Shown here: positions 8,260 to 16,327 of the stretch, one piece after another
Layout of the letters: each line of letters begins with the position of its first letter
How positions within the stretch are numbered: the first letter of the stretch is position 1
DNA from: Treponema bryantii
Lineage (GTDB): Bacteria > Spirochaetota > Spirochaetia > Treponematales > Treponemataceae
Direction of reading: 5' to 3'
Assembly: GCA_015061465.1 (NCBI GenBank)
Contig: SUWN01000004.1
Coordinates: 1 to 64,000 of the forward strand
Length of the DNA: 64,000 bases
Made by a program: the position numbers and the translations under genes
Notes under the pieces: generated by a model
Databases searched by the model: none
Told to the model about the DNA's origin: nothing
Seen by the model: the letters and a program-made list of their open reading frames with translations, nothing else

Positions 8260-8567
8260 GGCGCAGGTTTCTGTGGGTTTTATACCGTAAATTTATTTTA
8301 CCTGCGCCTCAAGTTTTGTGTAGACACAAAACTTGTACGTACATTGGGAAAAATTCATATACGATAAAAAACTATTGTACGCTTGCGCTCGCTCTTCCAG
8401 CTTTGTACAAACAAAACTGGTTCATGTTTTCTGAGCCCGTGGTACAAGCAATCCCCATGTTCTGTAAAAAATTAATGTAAAATCGACACGCGTACTTGTT
8501 TTGCCCTGCAAAACAAGAGGCGCAAGTAAAATCTATGTACGGTAATAAATGTTTAATCACTTGCGCC
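8260..8567. repeat. Gene-end hairpin element, copy F, spanning the whole parB-EAL interval
   Basis: The element has inverted ends. The left end has stem GGCGCAGGT (8260-8268) / ACCTGCGCC (8300-8308) with TTTATACCGTAA in the loop, then an 11-bp hairpin CAAGTTTTGTG / CACAAAACTTG (8310-8335). The right end has hairpin CTTGTTTTGC-CCT-GCAAAACAAG (8495-8517), then stem GGCGCAAGT (8519-8527) / ACTTGCGCC (8559-8567) with ACGGTAATAAA inside. The stop codon of the minus-strand EAL gene overlaps the last arm. No gene is seen inside. Confidence 0.8.
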
Positions 8568-10827
8568 CAAGGTACCTAACAAAATCTGGTTCGCTGAGTG
8601 GACGTGAATAGAAGAAACCTTGGGCTTGATCACAGTCAATTGATTTTAAGAAATCGCGTTGTTCTTTTGTTTCTACGCCTTCAAATACTGTTTCTTTATT
8701 TAGAGTTTTACTTAAATTAATTAACAATTCCAAAACACTTTCTGATTCTTTGTTTGAAACGCCCTCGGAATTGGTAAAAGATAAAAGGAATGTTCTGTCA
8801 AATTTTAGAACATCAACAGGAATTCTTGTAATCATATTTAATGAAGATTCGCCGCTTCCAAAATCGTCCATGGCAACTGTAAAACCTTCTTTGTGTAACA
8901 AATCTGTAATTTCTTTTAGGGTATTGTTATCCATAAAAGAACGTTCGATAATTTCAACTTGAATTAGACTTGGAGGAAATGAATATTTATTAAAAATTGT
9001 CATAAAATCATGCATGAATTTTTCTGGTTTAGAATGATTTCTTGACATATTTACCGAAATTGGAACGACATCTTTTCCTGCATCAATTTGGCGTTGAATA
9101 AAATTAAAAACTTTATTGTAAACATAAAAGTCTAATTTTGTAATAAATCCGTTGCGTTCAAAAAGAGGAATAAAATCGCTTGGCGCCATTAAACCAAATT
9201 TTGGACTGTTCCATCTAACTAAAGCTTCTGCACCAACAATTTTGTCTGTTGCTAAATCAACTTTTGGTTGGTACATAACAAAGAACTCTTCATTTTCCAA
9301 AGCTTGTTCCATGTTATTTTCGATGTATTGCTCTTTGTTTGTTTTGTTCAAAAGTCTTGAATTATAAATAGAATATTGTTTGAGCATGTTGTCTTTAATC
9401 GTGCTTTTTGCAAAAGAAGCTTGTCCAATTAAAGCTTGAATTGTAACATTTTTATTTTTTCCGTCTGGTAAAACAAATGAAATACCGAATTTAGGAATAA
9501 AAGGAACATCTAAATTTTTAATTTTTGCGTTTACTTCATCAACATTTTTCTGAAAAACTTTCATTGCTTGTTGTACGGAAGAAATCTTTACAAATGAATA
9601 AAAATGGTCTGCAAATCCTCTTCCCATAATTCCGTTTACATTTTGAATCTGCTTATTCAAAACTCTAGAAAATTGAATAATTATTTTATCAGCAACAAGT
9701 TCACCGTAGTTTTGATTGATAAATTTAAAACCACGTATGTCAGATTCAATCAACATAAATTTGCTGTTTGGATGAAATTTCATTATTCGTTTTGCTTCGC
9801 GTTCAAATTTTTCTCGTGTCCAAAGTTTTGTTAGTGGGTCAATTGGAGTTGTAACTCTCTGATGTTTAAAGAAGAGGTTTGTAATATAAATTTCTGCAGA
9901 AATAAAAAACAAAATACTTACTAGAATGATTAAAAATAAAATTCGGCTGCTTTTATTAATAATATTTGGTAATTCTTGAATTTGAGAAGTTGGAATTGAA
10001 AGTCCTACAATCCAGTTTGTTCCAGGAACAGGTGTAATTGTCAATTCAATATCTTCATTTCTTGTGTTTTGTGTATGGAAATAGCCAATTTTTTCGTGAG
10101 AAAGGAATGTTGATGAAATATATTGGTAACGTTCATCTGTTGGTTCAAAAGATTTTAGTATGTAACTGCTATCAGGATGAGTAATAAATCTTCCTTTGCT
10201 ATCCATCAAGAATGCGTAACCTTTTGTTCCAATTTTAACGTTAGAAACAAAATCAGCCAGTGTAGAAACTGAAATAACTTGTGCAATAATTCCTGTCGGT
10301 TTAGAGTCTTTGTCATAAATCATTTTTGAAATATAAAAAACTGTATCACCGGTTCCTTTCTGATATTCTGGGTCAGAAATATTGTATAAAGAAAAATCTT
10401 TTTTATGCGCATCAACAATTTCTTTTGTTTCAATTTCGCGGATTAATCCATTGCTGATATAAGCTTTGTAATCGAAAGTAACGTATGCAATGCTGTTTAT
10501 TTTGCTTGGAATTCTTGGGTGTAATTCCTGCAATTGTTTATGAATAATATTTACGTCTCCAGTTTCTAAAGAATCTATGTGTGAATAAGAATCTATGATT
10601 GTAAAGTAATCCATTAAACAGAATTTTATTGCTTCTGAATACCCACTTACAATATTTTCGCAATCTAATTTTGTTTGTTTGTGAGCTTGTTCTAATATTT
10701 TGTTAGAAACAATTCTGTTAAAAACTAAAGTAATAATTAGAATAAAAGAAACAGCAACAATTGTGAGTACAGTTTTTTCAGTTTGAGAATCGAGGTAAAA
10801 TTTTCGCTTCTTCTTTTTCTTTGCCAT
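8557..10827 (-). CDS. Cache / degenerate GGDEF / EAL membrane c-di-GMP phosphodiesterase
   Basis: 756 residues. TM helix at about 18-38, an extracytoplasmic double-Cache sensor at about 45-285, a second TM at about 294-317, a GGDEF-type domain at about 330-490 and an EAL domain at about 505-752. The GGDEF signature is replaced by RGFADHF, so cyclase activity is unlikely and the domain is probably regulatory. The EAL domain keeps its catalytic set: EALVRW, the Asn of SVNMS, EIIERS, MDDFGSG, LKFDRTF, FEGVET and QGFFYSRP. It should hydrolyse c-di-GMP to pGpG in response to a small-molecule ligand outside the membrane. Its own promoter (10838-10865) places the transcript start about 3 bases before the ATG. 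The stop lies in the flanking repeat element. Confidence 0.9.
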   Translation of the reverse strand: MAKKKKKRKFYLDSQTEKTVLTIVAVSFILIITLVFNRIVSNKILEQAHKQTKLDCENIVSGYSEAIKFCLMDYFTIIDSYSHIDSLETGDVNIIHKQLQELHPRIPSKINSIAYVTFDYKAYISNGLIREIETKEIVDAHKKDFSLYNISDPEYQKGTGDTVFYISKMIYDKDSKPTGIIAQVISVSTLADFVSNVKIGTKGYAFLMDSKGRFITHPDSSYILKSFEPTDERYQYISSTFLSHEKIGYFHTQNTRNEDIELTITPVPGTNWIVGLSIPTSQIQELPNIINKSSRILFLIILVSILFFISAEIYITNLFFKHQRVTTPIDPLTKLWTREKFEREAKRIMKFHPNSKFMLIESDIRGFKFINQNYGELVADKIIIQFSRVLNKQIQNVNGIMGRGFADHFYSFVKISSVQQAMKVFQKNVDEVNAKIKNLDVPFIPKFGISFVLPDGKNKNVTIQALIGQASFAKSTIKDNMLKQYSIYNSRLLNKTNKEQYIENNMEQALENEEFFVMYQPKVDLATDKIVGAEALVRWNSPKFGLMAPSDFIPLFERNGFITKLDFYVYNKVFNFIQRQIDAGKDVVPISVNMSRNHSKPEKFMHDFMTIFNKYSFPPSLIQVEIIERSFMDNNTLKEITDLLHKEGFTVAMDDFGSGESSLNMITRIPVDVLKFDRTFLLSFTNSEGVSNKESESVLELLINLSKTLNKETVFEGVETKEQRDFLKSIDCDQAQGFFYSRPLSEPDFVRYLGRK

Positions 10828-10837
10828 GCAAAGAGTA

Positions 10838-10865
10838 ATTATAACACAAATATTTTAATTGTAAA
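10838..10865 (-). promoter_or_regulatory. Promoter of the Cache-EAL gene
   Basis: On the minus strand: TTTACA, 16-bp spacer, TGT-TATAAT (extended -10). The -10 ends ten bases before the ATG at 10827, with no Shine-Dalgarno between, so the mRNA should have a leader of only a few bases. Confidence 0.6.
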
Positions 10866-10947
10866 TTTTTATTTAAAAATATGAGGAAATATAGGAAAAA
10901 AACGCAGAATTTTTCATTTTTTGGACATATTAACTATAGGGGGAAAT

Positions 10948-12474
10948 ATGAACGAAGATGAAGATTTTATTGTAGCGATTGCAAAAGAAAAATTTGGAAT
11001 TGATTATTTGTATCCTTGGCAAAGATTGATAATCGCCAATATTTTGGATGCGTACGAATATTTTAAAATGTGCGAGTCGATGTCCAAAGAAGAAAAAGAA
11101 AACTTTTATAAAGAAAATTCTGATTCCTTTTGTAGAGGACGACAAATTGTTCTTTTACCAACGGGCGCGGGAAAATCAATGTGTTTTCAAGTTCCGGCGT
11201 TTGTTTTGGATGGACCAACTCTTGTGATTTATCCACTATTGGCTTTGATGAGCGACCAAAAACGACGAATGGAAGAATCGCAATTAGATTGTGTTGTTTT
11301 TAGAGGCGGACAAACTGTAGAAGAAATTGAAGAAAATTTTTGCAGAATTCAAAACGGTACCAAAATCATCCTTGCAAATCCAGAAGTTTTGCAAAACCAA
11401 CATTTGCTCTCGCGTCTTTCTACAATAAAAATAAAGCATATCGCCATAGACGAAGCGCATTGTGTAAGTGAATGGGGCGATTCTTTTAGGCCATCGTATT
11501 TGCAATTGGGAAAAATCATCAAAGTTTTAAATCCACCGATGATAACTGCATTTACGGCGACAGCTTCTCCGCAAGTTCTAGAAAGAATGTCAGAAATTTT
11601 ATTCGATGGGCAAGCTCACGTTGTTAGGAGCGAAAGTGACAGGCAAAATATTCACTATTATGTAAAAAAAGCGGCTTGCAAGAAAAAAGAAGCGTTAAAA
11701 TTGGCACTTACAGAAGAAAAACCAATGATTATTTTTTGTGGAACAAGATTTAACGCGGCCGATATGGCAAAAGAATTAAACGCATTTTTTAATAAAAAAG
11801 TCGCGCAATTTTATCACGCGGGTTTTGAAAAATCAGAAAAAGAAAGAATAGAACAATGGTTTTATAACAGCACCGATGGGATTCTTTGCGCGACTTGTGC
11901 TTATGGAATGGGCGTGGACAAAAAAAACATAAAAACTGTTGTTCATTTGGAAGCTTCTACTACAGCCGAAGCCTATATTCAAGAAGCGGGTCGCGGTGGT
12001 AGAGACGGAAGTGTAGCAAAAGCGATTTTGATTTGGAGTTTGGAAGATAGTTTGAAATTTGATTCGTTTGGAAAAAACTCACGCCAATATTCTATGAAAA
12101 TTTTTGCAGAAACAACAGAATGTCGGCGTCAAGTTTTATTAAACGCACTTGGAGCAGAACAAGCAGTGTGTAGTGGTTGCGATGTTTGTGATGAAAAAAA
12201 CGGTATAAAAGAAAAAGATGAGCCTTCAGATTGGCAAATTGCACTAAAACTTATAAAAAAATACAAGAATTTTTATAAGCTAGAAACTTTACAAGAAGAA
12301 TTAACTTTTAGAATGAATAAATATTTTGTAAAAACGTTCGGTAAGAAATTCTGGAATCACAACGACAGCAAAGAAGTGGTAAGGCAAATTCAGAATTCGG
12401 AATTCAGAATTCAGAGAAAGTTGTCGCGCGGATTTTCTCGTTCTAGACGAAACTCACGAAAAAAAAGAACATAG
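10948..12474 (+). CDS. recQ: RecQ-family ATP-dependent DNA helicase, C-terminus possibly frame-shifted
   Basis: 508 residues from the ATG at 10948, chosen because AGGGGG precedes it; an upstream TTG at 10921 has no such support. Superfamily 2 motifs: LPTGAGKSMCFQVPA (Walker A), IDEAHCVSEWGDSFRPSY (DEAH box and RecQ signature), TAFTATAS, and the helicase C domain with GRGGRDG. A zinc-binding cysteine set follows (TECRRQ; CSGCDVC). It unwinds DNA in recombination and repair. The C-terminus carries a 4 x 7-bp repeat encoding NSEFRIQ, after which the frame becomes an Arg/Ser-rich tail ending RSRRNSRKKRT. Removing one unit or all four gives another open frame with an ordinary, acidic composition (RADFLVLDETHEKKEH). 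The visible tail may therefore be a frameshift product. Confidence 0.88.
   Translation: MNEDEDFIVAIAKEKFGIDYLYPWQRLIIANILDAYEYFKMCESMSKEEKENFYKENSDSFCRGRQIVLLPTGAGKSMCFQVPAFVLDGPTLVIYPLLALMSDQKRRMEESQLDCVVFRGGQTVEEIEENFCRIQNGTKIILANPEVLQNQHLLSRLSTIKIKHIAIDEAHCVSEWGDSFRPSYLQLGKIIKVLNPPMITAFTATASPQVLERMSEILFDGQAHVVRSESDRQNIHYYVKKAACKKKEALKLALTEEKPMIIFCGTRFNAADMAKELNAFFNKKVAQFYHAGFEKSEKERIEQWFYNSTDGILCATCAYGMGVDKKNIKTVVHLEASTTAEAYIQEAGRGGRDGSVAKAILIWSLEDSLKFDSFGKNSRQYSMKIFAETTECRRQVLLNALGAEQAVCSGCDVCDEKNGIKEKDEPSDWQIALKLIKKYKNFYKLETLQEELTFRMNKYFVKTFGKKFWNHNDSKEVVRQIQNSEFRIQRKLSRGFSRSRRNSRKKRT
12387..12414. repeat. Heptanucleotide tandem repeat in recQ
   Basis: Four units: AATTCAG, AATTCGG, AATTCAG, AATTCAG. 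Because 7 is not a multiple of 3, each gain or loss of a unit changes the frame of the recQ C-terminus. Confidence 0.9.
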
Positions 12475-12506
12475 GAGTTTTGAAAGCGGTAATTTTTCTT
12501 TGATTC

Positions 12507-12737
12507 TTATTCTTCTTCAGAATCTTCTTCTTGAGTTACAACTGGAGTTTTTTCTTTAACAACTTTTTCTTTTTTTGCTTTTGGTTTTTTCTTGTATTTA
12601 GAAACAAATTGAGTAAAAGCGATTACTAAAACCATTGCAACAACAGTTATAATCACTAGAGGATTTTTTATTATTTGTAAAATAATTTCTAAAAATTCGG
12701 ATGTTTGCATAGTTTTATTATCGGAGTTTTTTTTCAA
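12507..12737 (-). CDS. Small single-span membrane protein, function unknown
   Basis: 76 residues: a short N-terminus, one hydrophobic helix at about 28-48 (PLVIITVVAMVLVIAFTQFV), then a highly charged tail rich first in Lys (KYKKKPKAKKEKVVKEK) and then in Glu (EEDSEEE). The topology is probably N-out with the charged tail in the cytoplasm. It converges with recQ (32-bp gap) and is divergent from hisH. No family is recognised. It is accepted as real because of its ordered membrane/charge layout and the absence of a better frame in the gap. Confidence 0.6.
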   Translation of the reverse strand: MKKNSDNKTMQTSEFLEIILQIIKNPLVIITVVAMVLVIAFTQFVSKYKKKPKAKKEKVVKEKTPVVTQEEDSEEE

Positions 12738-12745
12738 AATATGAC

Positions 12746-12774
12746 TTGAAAGAGAAAAGGTATTTCATTACTGT
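12746..12774 (+). promoter_or_regulatory. Possible promoter of hisH
   Basis: TTGAAA (12746-12751), 17-bp spacer, TACTGT (12769-12774). The expected start is close to the hisH ATG at 12782. The -10 match is only moderate. Confidence 0.35.
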
Positions 12775-12781
12775 AAATAAT

Positions 12782-13405
12782 ATGATTGGAATTGTTGATT
12801 ATAATGCGGGTAATATAAAAAGTGTTGAACGTGCGCTAACTGCATTAGGTATTTCTTACGTTATTTCTAAAAATCCAGAAGATTTAAAAGATTGTTCAAA
12901 ATTGATTTTTCCGGGAGTAGGCGAGGCTGCTTATGCTATGGATCAATTAAAAAAATCTGGATTTGATGTTTTTTTGCGTAATTGGGTAAAAGAATCTAAA
13001 CCTTTGTTAGGAATCTGTTTGGGTTCACAAATCATTTTTGAGTATTCTGAAGAAGGCGATACTCAATGTCTTGGTTTTATAAAAGGAAAAATCAAACATT
13101 TTAATTCGTTAGATGATTCAATGGTAAAAAAAGGAATCAAAATTCCTCACATGGGATGGAATAATATTACTGAACAAAACGGTGGTTCAAAAATTTTGGC
13201 AAATGTTCCAAAGGATTCGGATTTTTATTTTGTTCACTCGTATGTAATTTGCCCAGAAGATAAATCTGTTGTAAAAGCAACTGCTGATTATGAAGTTCAA
13301 GTTCCGGCTGTGATTCAGTGTGGAAATATTTATGCGTGTCAGTTTCATCCAGAAAAATCGGGTGAAAAAGGAATGATGATTTTACGCAATTTTTGTGAGG
13401 ATTAA
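12782..13405 (+). CDS. hisH: Imidazole glycerol phosphate synthase, glutaminase subunit HisH
   Basis: 207 residues from the ATG at 12782. The family starts MIGIVDYxAGN, so the in-frame TTG at 12746 is rejected as the start. Class I glutamine amidotransferase: nucleophile Cys in LLGICLGSQ, oxyanion strand FPGVG, catalytic His-x-Glu in CQFHPEKSG. It releases ammonia from glutamine and passes it to HisF for IGP and AICAR formation in histidine synthesis. hisF follows after 5 bp. No other his gene is seen in the window, so the pathway must be split or this pair serves a related cyclase reaction; histidine synthesis remains the simplest reading. Confidence 0.92.
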   Translation: MIGIVDYNAGNIKSVERALTALGISYVISKNPEDLKDCSKLIFPGVGEAAYAMDQLKKSGFDVFLRNWVKESKPLLGICLGSQIIFEYSEEGDTQCLGFIKGKIKHFNSLDDSMVKKGIKIPHMGWNNITEQNGGSKILANVPKDSDFYFVHSYVICPEDKSVVKATADYEVQVPAVIQCGNIYACQFHPEKSGEKGMMILRNFCED

Positions 13406-13410
13406 TCAAA

Positions 13411-14175
13411 ATGTTAAAAAAGAGAATAATTGTTTGTCTTGATGTAAAAGACGGAAGAACAACAAAAGGTGTAAAATTTCAAAACAATATTGATATTGGC
13501 GATCCTGTTCAAATGGCACGAGAATATTACAAACAAGGCGTAGATGAACTTGTTTTTTACGATATCATCGCTTCTGCAAGAGGACGCGGGCCAATTTTGG
13601 ATTTAATTTCTAGAGTTGCAAGTGAAGTTTTTATTCCATTTTGTGTTGGTGGCGGAATTGGTTCTGTGGATGATATTCGTTCAACAATTCTTGCTGGTGC
13701 AGAAAAAGTAAGTTTGAATTCACAAGCAGTTTTAAAACCTGAATTAATCAAAGAAGGCGCTGCAATTTTTGGAAATCAATGTATTGTTTTGGGAATGGAT
13801 GCTGCAAAAGATGAAGCAATGCCAAGTGGTTACAGAGTTTATATAAACGGTGGACGCGTAAAAACCGATTTGGATGCACTTGAATGGGCAAAAAAAGCAG
13901 TTGATTTGGGAGCTGGAGAAATCGTTTTAAATTCAATGGACGCAGACGGAACAAAAGACGGTTACGAAATCAACTTGACTAGAATGATTGCAGAAAATGT
14001 TTCTGTTCCTGTAATTGCAAGTGGCGGTGGCGGAACTCCAGAACATTTAGCACAAGCATTAACAGAAGGAAAAGCTGACGCTGCGTTGATTGCAACAATG
14101 GTTCATTCGGGGCAATACACAGTAGGCGCAATTAAAGAAAGTCTAAAAAATCAAGGCGTGCCTGTACGTTTGTAA
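13411..14175 (+). CDS. hisF: Imidazole glycerol phosphate synthase, cyclase subunit HisF
   Basis: 254 residues, standard size. A (beta/alpha)8 barrel with the two catalytic aspartates in [10 protein letters not shown] and LGMDA, and phosphate-binding loops VGGGI and ASGGGG. It takes ammonia from HisH through the barrel and converts PRFAR to imidazole glycerol phosphate and AICAR. It is co-transcribed with hisH (5-bp gap), and a DUF2156 gene follows after 21 bp on the same strand. Confidence 0.93.
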   Translation: MLKKRIIVCLDVKDGRTTKGVKFQNNIDIGDPVQMAREYYKQGVDELVFYDIIASARGRGPILDLISRVASEVFIPFCVGGGIGSVDDIRSTILAGAEKVSLNSQAVLKPELIKEGAAIFGNQCIVLGMDAAKDEAMPSGYRVYINGGRVKTDLDALEWAKKAVDLGAGEIVLNSMDADGTKDGYEINLTRMIAENVSVPVIASGGGGTPEHLAQALTEGKADAALIATMVHSGQYTVGAIKESLKNQGVPVRL

Positions 14176-14196
14176 TATTTAAAACAAGGTTTTTGA

Positions 14197-15117
14197 ATGA
14201 TAGAGTGGGTTTGTCCAACAATAGATGTTCTTCCTCAGATAAAAAAAGCTGCTCAAATCAATGCGCAACAAGGCAACGATATGTCGGCAGCAAATCTTTT
14301 TTTGTACAGAAACAAATATAACACACAAATTTGTTTGACTTCCGAATTCCTTTTTAGAAAATATAAATCCGATGGTGTTGTTTTTTACGGCGTTCCTTTG
14401 TTCTTAAAAGAATTTAGCGAGCAGGAAAAAAAACAAAAGATGAAAGAAGCAATCGATTTGCTTGATAAATCGACGTTTGAACCAAGTCTTTTGTTTTTTC
14501 ACGTTTGCGAAAAACAACTTGATTTATTAAGAGAAATCTATCCAGAAAAAATCGATATGGTGCTGAACAGAGATTTGTTTGATTACATTTATTTGCGTGA
14601 TGCTTTGGCAAATCTGCCCGGTTCAAAATATCATAAAAAGAAAAATCACATTTCAAAATTCTCAAAAAAATATCCGGACGCAAAAATTGTTCCGCTTGAT
14701 TCTACAAATGTAAAAGATGCGTGGGCGGTAGAAGAAGAATGGTTCAATCAAGCAAAAACTCAAGGTGAACTTCCTGCAAGTATTATTTACGAATATGATG
14801 TTATAAAAGAAGCGTTGGAAAATTTTGAATCTTTGGGATTTCAAGGTCAAATTATTTACATTGACGAAAAACCGATTGCGATGACAGTCGCTTCTGCTAC
14901 AAAAGATGATACAATGGACATTCATTTTGAAAAAGCACTTATGCCTTTTGCGTTAGACGGTGCGTATGCGTTTATAAACAAATCTTTTGCCAACACTTTT
15001 AATCAAACTTACATCAATCGTGAAGAAGATTTGGGAATTGAAGGCTTAAGAAAATCTAAACTTTCGTATTATCCTGCATTTTTATTGGAAAGATGGATTG
15101 TAAAAATCGATTTGTAA
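14197..15117 (+). CDS. DUF2156 (GNAT-fold) domain protein
   Basis: 306 residues, soluble. The DUF2156 signature is clear: VLNRDLFDYIYLRDALANLP followed by GSKYHKKKNHISKF, and a second half with QIIYIDEKPIAM and FEKALMPFALDGAYAFIN resembling a GNAT acyl/aminoacyl-transfer fold, ending in EDLGIEGLRKSKLSYYPAFLLE. In MprF, a related domain transfers lysine to phosphatidylglycerol; this stand-alone version lacks the flippase part, and its substrate is unknown. It may be co-transcribed with hisHF, though no functional link is evident. It ends exactly next to the convergent OmpA-like gene. Confidence 0.75.
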   Translation: MIEWVCPTIDVLPQIKKAAQINAQQGNDMSAANLFLYRNKYNTQICLTSEFLFRKYKSDGVVFYGVPLFLKEFSEQEKKQKMKEAIDLLDKSTFEPSLLFFHVCEKQLDLLREIYPEKIDMVLNRDLFDYIYLRDALANLPGSKYHKKKNHISKFSKKYPDAKIVPLDSTNVKDAWAVEEEWFNQAKTQGELPASIIYEYDVIKEALENFESLGFQGQIIYIDEKPIAMTVASATKDDTMDIHFEKALMPFALDGAYAFINKSFANTFNQTYINREEDLGIEGLRKSKLSYYPAFLLERWIVKIDL

Positions 15118-16326
15118 TTAATCCATGATGATGATTTCTACACGGCGATTTCGGCTTCGGCCTTCTTCTGTTTCGTTTGAAGCAACAGGCTCTGTAGAAC
15201 CTTTTCCTTGTGTAAAAATATGATATTCATCTCTTAAACCAAGTTCTATCAAATAAGAGGCAACGCTTTGAGCTCGTTCTTCAGAAAGAATTTGGCGTGC
15301 GTTTTCAGTTCCGCGTTCTGCACAATGACCTGTGATTAATAAATCGTTGGAATAATTTTGCAAAAGTTGTGCGATTTTTTCTAATTTGTTTTTTTCACTT
15401 GCTCTAAGAACATTTGAATCTGGTTCAAACTGAATATTTTCCAAACTAATTGTAAGACCTTTTTCACCTTTTGTAATAGAAATATCGTTCAAATCCATTT
15501 GTGCAACTTCTTCTTGCAAAGAATGAAGGGTTTTGTCATCATTTACGGATTTAAATTCAGTGATTTCTGCCTTTGCCGAACCTTGGAATGTATAAATGTT
15601 TTGGTAAATATCTGCAATTTGGATTTGGAATTCTTCATCATAATGGTCCAAAAGTCCTTTTTTATTATCCCAATACAAAGTTTGTTTAGAAAATCCGGCA
15701 GATTCTAGCAATGTTTGACCTCTAAGAAGATTTTCTCGTGTATTTTTGTAATAAAAATCGTATTCTACTTGAATAACGTTTAGAGTTTTTCCGTTTTCTA
15801 TTACATTGCCAGTGTATTTGTAATTTGCCGTGAATGGAATAATAAGTGGTTTTTTCATATTAAAAGCGGTTCTTAAATCATGAACTTCTTTTCCGTCTGC
15901 TGTCCAAGTTTGACCAATTTTAATTTTTTCTTTAGGAAAAACAGGCACGTTTCTTACAGTCGGCATAAAAATATTGTTGCTGATTGTTAATTCACCACTT
16001 TTTTTACGCGCAAAAAAACTTATTTCTTCATCGCCCCAAGTTAAATTTCGTCCAGAACGATTGCTAATTGTGTTTTCAGTTGTCATGTAAGAAGCGTCTA
16101 TAAAACCTTCGCCATCGCTAGTTACATTTTGAACAGTTGAGGAAATTCTATTAATTATTTCTGAATGATGAGATAAAACATTGTTTATAAAAACGTCTTC
16201 TTGGACCGTAGAAATATAACTGTAAGAATCTCCAATTTTGTGTTGGAATTCAAATTTTACACCTGTTTGTGCAAATAACGAAAATCCTAAAAAACTAACA
16301 AAAACAAAAGTAAAAAATTTTTTCAT
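15118..16326 (-). CDS. OmpA-like periplasmic/outer-membrane protein
   Basis: 402 residues from the ATG at 16326; the frame extends to a TTG at 16335, but the ATG begins one base after the stop of the upstream gene and starts a clean signal peptide (MKKFFTFVFVSFLGFSLFAQ). The middle (about 25-290) is a beta-rich domain of no recognised family. The C-terminus (about 300-400) is an OmpA/MotB-type peptidoglycan-binding domain: LITGHCAERGTENARQILSE, RAQSVASYLIELG and the closing RSRNRRVEIIIMD. It likely links the envelope to peptidoglycan. It is the third gene of a minus-strand operon after the ankyrin and HD-GYP genes. Confidence 0.85.
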   Translation of the reverse strand: MKKFFTFVFVSFLGFSLFAQTGVKFEFQHKIGDSYSYISTVQEDVFINNVLSHHSEIINRISSTVQNVTSDGEGFIDASYMTTENTISNRSGRNLTWGDEEISFFARKKSGELTISNNIFMPTVRNVPVFPKEKIKIGQTWTADGKEVHDLRTAFNMKKPLIIPFTANYKYTGNVIENGKTLNVIQVEYDFYYKNTRENLLRGQTLLESAGFSKQTLYWDNKKGLLDHYDEEFQIQIADIYQNIYTFQGSAKAEITEFKSVNDDKTLHSLQEEVAQMDLNDISITKGEKGLTISLENIQFEPDSNVLRASEKNKLEKIAQLLQNYSNDLLITGHCAERGTENARQILSEERAQSVASYLIELGLRDEYHIFTQGKGSTEPVASNETEEGRSRNRRVEIIIMD

Positions 16327-16327
16327 A

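Noticed and set aside
8372-8560. 62-codon minus-strand frame in the parB-EAL gap
   Set aside because: It runs through the repeat element and has no start signal.
12746-12781. Upstream TTG start for hisH
   Set aside because: The added 12 residues are not part of the family N-terminus MIGIVDY, and the TTG is better explained as a -35 box.
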